From a bacterium (lineage in GTDB: Bacteria; Patescibacteriota; Minisyncoccia; UBA6257; GWB1-50-10): a DNA stretch of 17,790 nucleotides. The DNA is taken from the NCBI GenBank assembly GCA_027310235.1, contig DAIDBF010000075.1:1-17790 (forward strand), written 5' to 3'. Shown here one piece after another: positions 13,539 through 17,790 of this stretch. A program made the position numbers and the translations under genes. The notes beneath the pieces are model-generated. The model worked only from the letters and a program-made list of their open reading frames with translations. It did no database searches and was not told where the DNA came from. Position 1 is the first letter of the stretch; every line of letters begins with the position of its first letter.

Positions 13539-13994
13539 TTACCTTGAAGGCGTGCTCGTTGCTGTGACGGGCCTGAGCTGAATCATCTGCGCAGTGATAC
13601 TCCCGTCCGAATTCGGCGTTCCCTGCACGGTAACCTGGGCTCCTGCCACAAGATCGCCTTTCGATCCCCCAACGGATTTTGTAATCTTCGTCGCGTCCGA
13701 GAAGATGACAATTCTCGAGCTCCCGTCATTCGATTTTAACGTGATGCTCGTATCACTCATCGAAAGAATCTCGCCTCCCGCAAAGCCGCCATTCCCCTGA
13801 CCGGAAAAGGATTGCTGTCTTCCGTTCTGCATTCCTGCCTGCGCAGGCAGGCCTGTTCGTCCTTGAAAATTTCCTCCGACTCCGGGGCTATTCTGCAAGA
13901 TCGTACTCCCTTTTCCTGCCTGCATGCCCGCGTAAAACCCGATTCCGCCCGCTACGATGACGGCGATGATTACATACAGGATTGTTTTTTTCAT
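13539..13994 (-). CDS. Small membrane-anchored DUF5666-like protein
   Basis: 151 residues from ATG 13994; a TTG seven codons earlier follows no ribosome site and adds only polar residues. There is one membrane anchor (about 4-24, KKTILYVIIAVIVAGGIGFYAG), then a Gly/Gln/Asn-rich linker (about 28-72) and a small beta domain (about 73-142: GEILSMSDTSITLKSNDGSS, FSDATKI, LVAGAQVTVQGTPNSDGSITAQMIQLRP) resembling DUF5666. The ending is a Thr/Ser-rich tail. The protein should be anchored with its domain outside the cell. It lies 63 bases after the MacB-like permease, as the last gene of the operon 17717 to 13539, and may be an accessory protein or the cargo. The linker contains a perfect 18-bp DNA palindrome (separate entry). 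Confidence 0.75.
   Translation of the reverse strand: MKKTILYVIIAVIVAGGIGFYAGMQAGKGSTILQNSPGVGGNFQGRTGLPAQAGMQNGRQQSFSGQGNGGFAGGEILSMSDTSITLKSNDGSSRIVIFSDATKITKSVGGSKGDLVAGAQVTVQGTPNSDGSITAQMIQLRPVTATSTPSR
13834..13851. repeat. Perfect 18-bp palindrome inside a coding region (LPAQAG element)
   Basis: CCTGCCTGC followed by its exact reverse complement GCAGGCAGG. Translated within the DUF5666-like protein it gives the peptide LPAQAG (residues 49-54) in a flexible linker. I recall similar CCTGCC...GGCAGG palindromes and LPAGRQG/LPAQAG insertions in Parcubacteria proteins, but only the palindrome is seen here. Confidence 0.7.
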
Positions 13995-14057
13995 ATCGTT
14001 TTTTTTACATCTCAATAACTAGGATCTTCGACCCCTGATCCTTTTCCAAAACAACGT

Positions 14058-15281
14058 TCATTCGTACCGCAATGCTTCGATCGGATTCAGTCCTGCGGCG
14101 CGCCGGGCAGGATAATACCCAAATACAATCCCGATGACCGCCGACACTCCAAAAGCAAGCAAGACGGAAGATGAGGAGATCTGGGTCGCGATTCCCGTAA
14201 CCTGAGTAACCGCAAGCGAAACAAGCCACCCAAACAGCACCCCGGCGACGCCTCCCGAAAATGTGAGCATCACCGACTCGGCAAGAAATTGAATGCTAAT
14301 ATCTTTCTTTTTCGCTCCAATCGCTTTCCTGAGCCCGATCTCTCTCGTTCGTTCAGTCACCGTCGTAAGCATCATGTTCATAATGCCGATTCCGCCCACA
14401 AGAAGAGAAATTCCCGCGATCGCGGCAAGAAGCATGGTAAAAGTGCCGGTGATCGATGAAGCGGTTGCCACGATATCCGCCTGATTCAATACGTTGAAAT
14501 CGGCGAGTTGCGGATCCGAGATGCGGTGCCGCTCAAGGAGAAGATTCGTCACCTCCTCCTGCGCTGTAGTCATGGAATTTTGATCCTGCACCTGAATACT
14601 TATCGTCGTCACATAGTCCGCGCCCGCAAGAAGTTTTTGAGCGGTCTTCAAGGGAACGAATATCATATCGTCCTGGCTTCCAAATCCGGTTCCCCCTTTG
14701 GATTTCGTAATGCCAATAATTTTAAAATCGATCCCGTTAATCTTCACCGTCTCTCCTATGGGGTTGCTTCCCTCGCCGAAAAGATCATCACGGGTTGTGG
14801 GTCCCAATACCACAACCCTGGAAAGACTCAGAACATTCTGATCGGTGATAAACGAACCTTGTTCCATCTGTATGTTCCGAACCTGCGGGTAACTTTGAAC
14901 GGTTCCCACCACCTGGGTATTGGTGTTCGTTCCTCGGGCGACGACTTGATAACGCTTCGAGATTTCCGGAGCAATTGCCTGCGCCAAGGTGATCTGCTTT
15001 ATGATCGCATCCGCATCTTCCTGCGTGAGCGTCTGTGCTGATCCCCTGCCGGAGCTTACCTGATACCCTGGGCCGCGCTGGGCTCCCGGCATCACGAGAA
15101 GCAGATTCGATCCGATCGATTGGATGCTGGATTCGATCGAACCTTGGGCACCCTGTCCTATCGAAACCATCGCGATTACCGAACCGATGCCAATCACGAT
15201 TCCCAAGATCGTGAGTCCGGAACGCACTTTGTTCACGGTGAGCGACGAGTAGGTTTCTTCGAAGATATCTTGAATGGTCAT
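14058..15281 (-). CDS. MacB-type ABC transporter permease (third module)
   Basis: 407 residues, close to MacB in every landmark. TM1 is at about 22-43 (SGLTILGIVIGIGSVIAMVSIGQGA), followed by an extracytoplasmic domain of about 230 residues and then helices at about 281-303, 332-358 and 372-392. The coupling segment TERTREIGLRKAIGAKKKDI and the ending PARRAAGLNPIEALRYE are nearly textbook. Its ATG overlaps the ATPase stop in an ATGA arrangement (15278-15281), so translation is coupled. It belongs to the operon adaptor-ATPase-permease-small protein. The family exports peptides, lipids or drugs from the outer leaflet or extracytoplasmic side; a specific substrate cannot be inferred. Confidence 0.94.
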   Translation of the reverse strand: MTIQDIFEETYSSLTVNKVRSGLTILGIVIGIGSVIAMVSIGQGAQGSIESSIQSIGSNLLLVMPGAQRGPGYQVSSGRGSAQTLTQEDADAIIKQITLAQAIAPEISKRYQVVARGTNTNTQVVGTVQSYPQVRNIQMEQGSFITDQNVLSLSRVVVLGPTTRDDLFGEGSNPIGETVKINGIDFKIIGITKSKGGTGFGSQDDMIFVPLKTAQKLLAGADYVTTISIQVQDQNSMTTAQEEVTNLLLERHRISDPQLADFNVLNQADIVATASSITGTFTMLLAAIAGISLLVGGIGIMNMMLTTVTERTREIGLRKAIGAKKKDISIQFLAESVMLTFSGGVAGVLFGWLVSLAVTQVTGIATQISSSSVLLAFGVSAVIGIVFGYYPARRAAGLNPIEALRYE

Positions 15282-15994
15282 AATGAGGTATGCATGCGTA
15301 CCACGCGCTTTTTGTGATTTCGTATGTCTTCGAGAATGGATCCATCCTGGATGTGAATAATCCTGTCCGCGTGTTCCGCAACGTACAACTCGTGAGTAAT
15401 AAGTACAATGGTGTGCCGATTGGTGCGATTCAGTTCCTGAAACGTTCCTAAGACCACCTCGCCCGTTTTGGTATCGAGGTTCCCCGTGGGTTCATCGGCA
15501 AGGATAAGTGCAGGGTCGTTCACAAGCGCCCGCGCGATCGCGACGCGCTGCATTTGTCCTCCGGAAAGCTGATTCGAAAGATGAAGCCAATGATCTTCTT
15601 GAAGTCCCGCAGCGATGAGGGCTTTCTCCGCTTTCGAGTTCCGTTTGGTTTTCGGAACTCCCGCATAAATAAGGGGAAGCGCAACATTCCTCAAGACCGT
15701 CGCGCGCGAAAGAAGATTGAACGATTGGAATACGAAACCGATCTTATCCCTTCTTACGTCGGCAAGTTCATCATCGGAGAGTTTCGATACGTCGTGGCCG
15801 TTTAATCGATAGGTTCCCGACGTAGGAGTATCGAGCGCGCCCAAGATGTGCATGAGGGTTGATTTTCCCGATCCTGAGGGTCCCATGATCGCGACAAACT
15901 CGCCATGTTTCACTTCAAAAGAAACATCTTTCAGCACGGGGGTTTCCACGTCCCCGTTCACGTACACCTTCGTTATGGACTCGCATATAATCAT
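15278..15994 (-). CDS. MacB-type ABC transporter ATPase (third module)
   Basis: 238 residues from ATG 15994. A GTG at 16009 would add MCADC and overlap the adaptor gene by 11 bases; ATG is preferred because it gives the familiar MIICESITKVY start, 4 bases after the adaptor stop. Walker A is GPSGSGKST (38-46), Q-loop Gln90, signature LSGGQMQR (143-150), Walker B ALILADEP (162-169), D-loop GNLDTKTG and H-loop His201. All motifs are intact. A C-terminal extension of about 15 basic residues (RNHKKRVVRMH) follows the ATPase core. It is coupled by a 4-base overlap to its permease. Unlike the first module's ATPase it carries no YHS domain. Confidence 0.94.
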   Translation of the reverse strand: MIICESITKVYVNGDVETPVLKDVSFEVKHGEFVAIMGPSGSGKSTLMHILGALDTPTSGTYRLNGHDVSKLSDDELADVRRDKIGFVFQSFNLLSRATVLRNVALPLIYAGVPKTKRNSKAEKALIAAGLQEDHWLHLSNQLSGGQMQRVAIARALVNDPALILADEPTGNLDTKTGEVVLGTFQELNRTNRHTIVLITHELYVAEHADRIIHIQDGSILEDIRNHKKRVVRMHTSL

Positions 15995-15998
15995 GCAA

Positions 15999-17717
15999 TC
16001 AGCGCACACCGGGGATTCGTATGCCGCCTATCGAACTATTGTTGCTTGATTTGGAGGCCGTGGCGGCAGAGGTAACCGTCTGTGTGACTATTACATCTCC
16101 CTCGTTTAATCCCGACACAATTTCCGTCATGGTATCGTTTGAAGAACCAATCGTAACTTGCCGTTCGGACGGCGTGCCGTTCGACCCCATCACCTGCACG
16201 GTTGATATGCCCTGTTTCGTGGAGACCGCGGAGTTCGGAACAAGAAGCACATCCGGTTTCATTTGGGTAATAATAGACAAGGAGTCGCTCATACCCGATT
16301 TCACGAGCGGATTCGGGAGATCAAGCGCGACTTTGACGTTGTAACTCACGACTCCCTGTGAAACCGTACCTAGTGCATCAACCTCCGATACCTTTCCGGT
16401 AAGCGTGAGGTCGGGCAATGCATCGAAGGTAATCGTCGCCTGCTGCCCCACTTGTACGTTCACCACGTCAATCTCGTTGAAAGTCGCCTGGGCAATCTGG
16501 GTATCGCTTATGAGCGTCGCAAGCGTACCCGAGGCGGGTTGTCCCACTTTCGCCGTGATATTGGTCACCACACCCTTGAACGGCGCGCGCACGTAATCGT
16601 TATCAAGATTCTCTTTCGCGTCCGAAAGCGCGTTCCGCGCCTGCGTAACGGTAAGTTCCTGCTGCGCGATTTGAAGCTCGGTCGCGCCGGCCTCCAACTG
16701 ATCCAAAGAGGCGGAAGTTTGCGCGATTGAGAGATGCGCCGTTTCTATTGCCTGTTTGTCCGCCTGAAGCGCGTTTTGAATTTGGAGAAGTGCCGAGAGA
16801 TGATTATTCAAGGATGTGATATACGATTGTATGTTCGTACGATCGGCCGCGAGTTCGGGAGGGGCGGTTAAAATCGTATTCTGCTGAAATACGTTATTCA
16901 CGAAATCGAGGAAATTTTTCGTGTTCCCAAGCGCCGAAGAGACCGACTTCAAGGTGGTAACCGTTTCTCCGAGAAGCGATTCGATAGTCGAGGTACTTGA
17001 ATAGATACTTGAGTTTTTGAAATCCGCAGTGGTTCCGCTGTAGGCGGTAACTGCCGCCGCATAACTCGAGGCAGTGCTGTCGCGATACTGCGTGACGGTC
17101 GGAAACGAGACCCTAATCGCGTCGGTATACACGTCGATGTCCGCCTGCGTTCTGTTGATGGCGGTTCCATAGAGTATCGAGTTTAACCCGGTCATCATGC
17201 CGGGAAGATCGATAAACGTGTTCGAGATGTCGGTGTATGCGTTTGTATAGTCCGTCGTGAGATTATTCGTATTGGTCGCAAGCGATTGCTTCGCTTGTGC
17301 AAGAGAATTTTGCGCCTGCAATAAAGTCGAGGTTGCCGCAGGCGCAAGGAGTTCCTGGAGCGCGAGTGTTGCATTTTCAAGGCTTGCCTCGGCGTTCCGC
17401 ACCGCCCGCTCGTCATCCGTCGGATCGAGTTTAACAAGAATGTCTCCCGCGTTGATCTTCTGGCTATTTGCAACGGGAATCGAAAGGACGGTACCGGAAA
17501 TTTTCGCCTGTACGCTCACTTCGTTCAATGCAGATATCTGACCGCTTCCCGTAACGGAAATCACAAGCGTTCCTTTCTCCGCTTTCGCGGTTATGTAGCG
17601 CGTTGCCGGGGTTGCGCTCTTACTCGGGAAAAAGAGAAAATATCCCCCGAAAAGGAACACGGCGATAATCCCGGTGACGACCTTGTAGTGAAGTATAAAC
17701 TTCAAAATCTTTTTCAT
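15999..17717 (-). CDS. HlyD/MacA-like adaptor with a very long Ser/Thr/Ala-rich helical insert
   Basis: 572 residues, some 200 longer than standard MacA. The N-terminal anchor is at about 13-30 and the first lipoyl half at about 66-98 (ISGTVLSIPVANSQKINAGD). An insert of about 275 residues (100-373) is rich in Ala, Ser, Thr, Asn and Gln. The second lipoyl half is at about 374-404 (VRAPFKGVVTNITAKVGQPAS), then a beta-barrel (about 405-485) and a C-terminal domain ending in a Ser/Asn-rich tail. The two lipoyl halves are well conserved, so the adaptor fold is secure. The insert is probably a long alpha-hairpin reaching into the cell wall or surface layer, which is inference. It is the first gene of the third export operon as far as the window shows, with ATG 17717. 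Confidence 0.92.
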   Translation of the reverse strand: MKKILKFILHYKVVTGIIAVFLFGGYFLFFPSKSATPATRYITAKAEKGTLVISVTGSGQISALNEVSVQAKISGTVLSIPVANSQKINAGDILVKLDPTDDERAVRNAEASLENATLALQELLAPAATSTLLQAQNSLAQAKQSLATNTNNLTTDYTNAYTDISNTFIDLPGMMTGLNSILYGTAINRTQADIDVYTDAIRVSFPTVTQYRDSTASSYAAAVTAYSGTTADFKNSSIYSSTSTIESLLGETVTTLKSVSSALGNTKNFLDFVNNVFQQNTILTAPPELAADRTNIQSYITSLNNHLSALLQIQNALQADKQAIETAHLSIAQTSASLDQLEAGATELQIAQQELTVTQARNALSDAKENLDNDYVRAPFKGVVTNITAKVGQPASGTLATLISDTQIAQATFNEIDVVNVQVGQQATITFDALPDLTLTGKVSEVDALGTVSQGVVSYNVKVALDLPNPLVKSGMSDSLSIITQMKPDVLLVPNSAVSTKQGISTVQVMGSNGTPSERQVTIGSSNDTMTEIVSGLNEGDVIVTQTVTSAATASKSSNNSSIGGIRIPGVR

Positions 17718-17725
17718 GGTTTTGA

Positions 17726-17788
17726 TTAACGAAACACCCTTATGAAACGAGCTTCGATCCTTCCCTCGCTATCGGGGGCGCCAATAAT
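17726..17788 (-). CDS. Possible 3' end of an upstream gene
   Basis: On the minus strand a frame open from the window edge reads IIGAPDSEGRIEARFIRVFR and stops at TAA (17728-17726), 8 bases before the adaptor ATG. The close spacing fits an operon. A second frame is also open (stop at 17742-17740), and 20 codons are too few to decide or to identify a family. Confidence 0.3.
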   Translation of the reverse strand: MIGAPDSEGRIEARFIRVFR

Positions 17789-17790
17789 GA

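Noticed and set aside
1..17790. Alternative genetic code with TGA as glycine, as in some CPR groups
   Set aside because: TGA ends several genes exactly at family-typical C-termini and next to following starts (2419, 6126, 6985, 12003, 14058, 15278, 15999).
1..17790. CRISPR array, tRNA or mobile element
   Set aside because: No regularly spaced direct repeats, cloverleaf-like sequences, transposase-like proteins or terminal inverted repeats were found by reading both strands.

Overview
The window looks like a Patescibacteria/CPR genome, most likely a Parcubacteria-type lineage. Four things point there: a Cys-ladder zinc-binding protein of a kind I associate with Parcubacteria (3075-4880), a palindromic sequence inside a gene that encodes the peptide LPAQAG (13834-13851), very short intergenic gaps with few Shine-Dalgarno sites and apparently leaderless starts, and several MacAB-like exporters with no visible outer-membrane partner. 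GC content is near 50 % by eye. TGA is used as a normal stop (for example 2419, 6126, 6985, 12003), so the Gracilibacteria/Absconditabacteria code does not apply. No rRNA, tRNA, CRISPR array, transposase or integrase is visible.

Layout. 1-3026 (+): the 3' part of an M1 zinc aminopeptidase, then a stand-alone prephenate-dehydratase-like protein with its own probable leaderless promoter. 3075-4880 (+): a 601-residue protein with 39 cysteines. 4917-8535 (-): an export operon read from right to left as long HlyD/MacA-like adaptor, ABC ATPase carrying an N-terminal YHS metal-binding domain, and FtsX/MacB permease. 8536-8606: a divergent control region with an 18-bp near-perfect palindrome lying in the spacer of the leftward promoter. 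8607-8942 (+): a small zinc-ribbon membrane protein. 8980-9960 (-): a divergent HhH-GPD DNA-glycosylase-like protein. 10020-12003 (+): a second permease-ATPase pair with no adaptor. 12074-13351 (+): an NRAMP-related metal transporter, followed by a rho-independent terminator and about 125 bases of hairpin-rich non-coding DNA. 13539-17717 (-): a third exporter (adaptor, ATPase, permease) with a small membrane-anchored DUF5666-like protein at its end, and possibly the last codons of another gene upstream.

How the parts fit. About two thirds of the window codes for envelope transport. The three ABC modules differ in design: adaptor + YHS-ATPase + permease; permease + ATPase only; adaptor + ATPase + permease + small anchored protein. 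The YHS fusion, the zinc-ribbon neighbour, the operator-like palindrome and the nearby NRAMP gene suggest a metal theme, but this is inference.

The most notable structural signal is a 35-base element. It nearly fills both +/- convergent junctions (4881-4915 and 8945-8979): a TTATCCAC motif, a T-run and a GC-rich palindrome whose outer base pair covaries. A diverged copy of the palindrome lies at 3030-3052.
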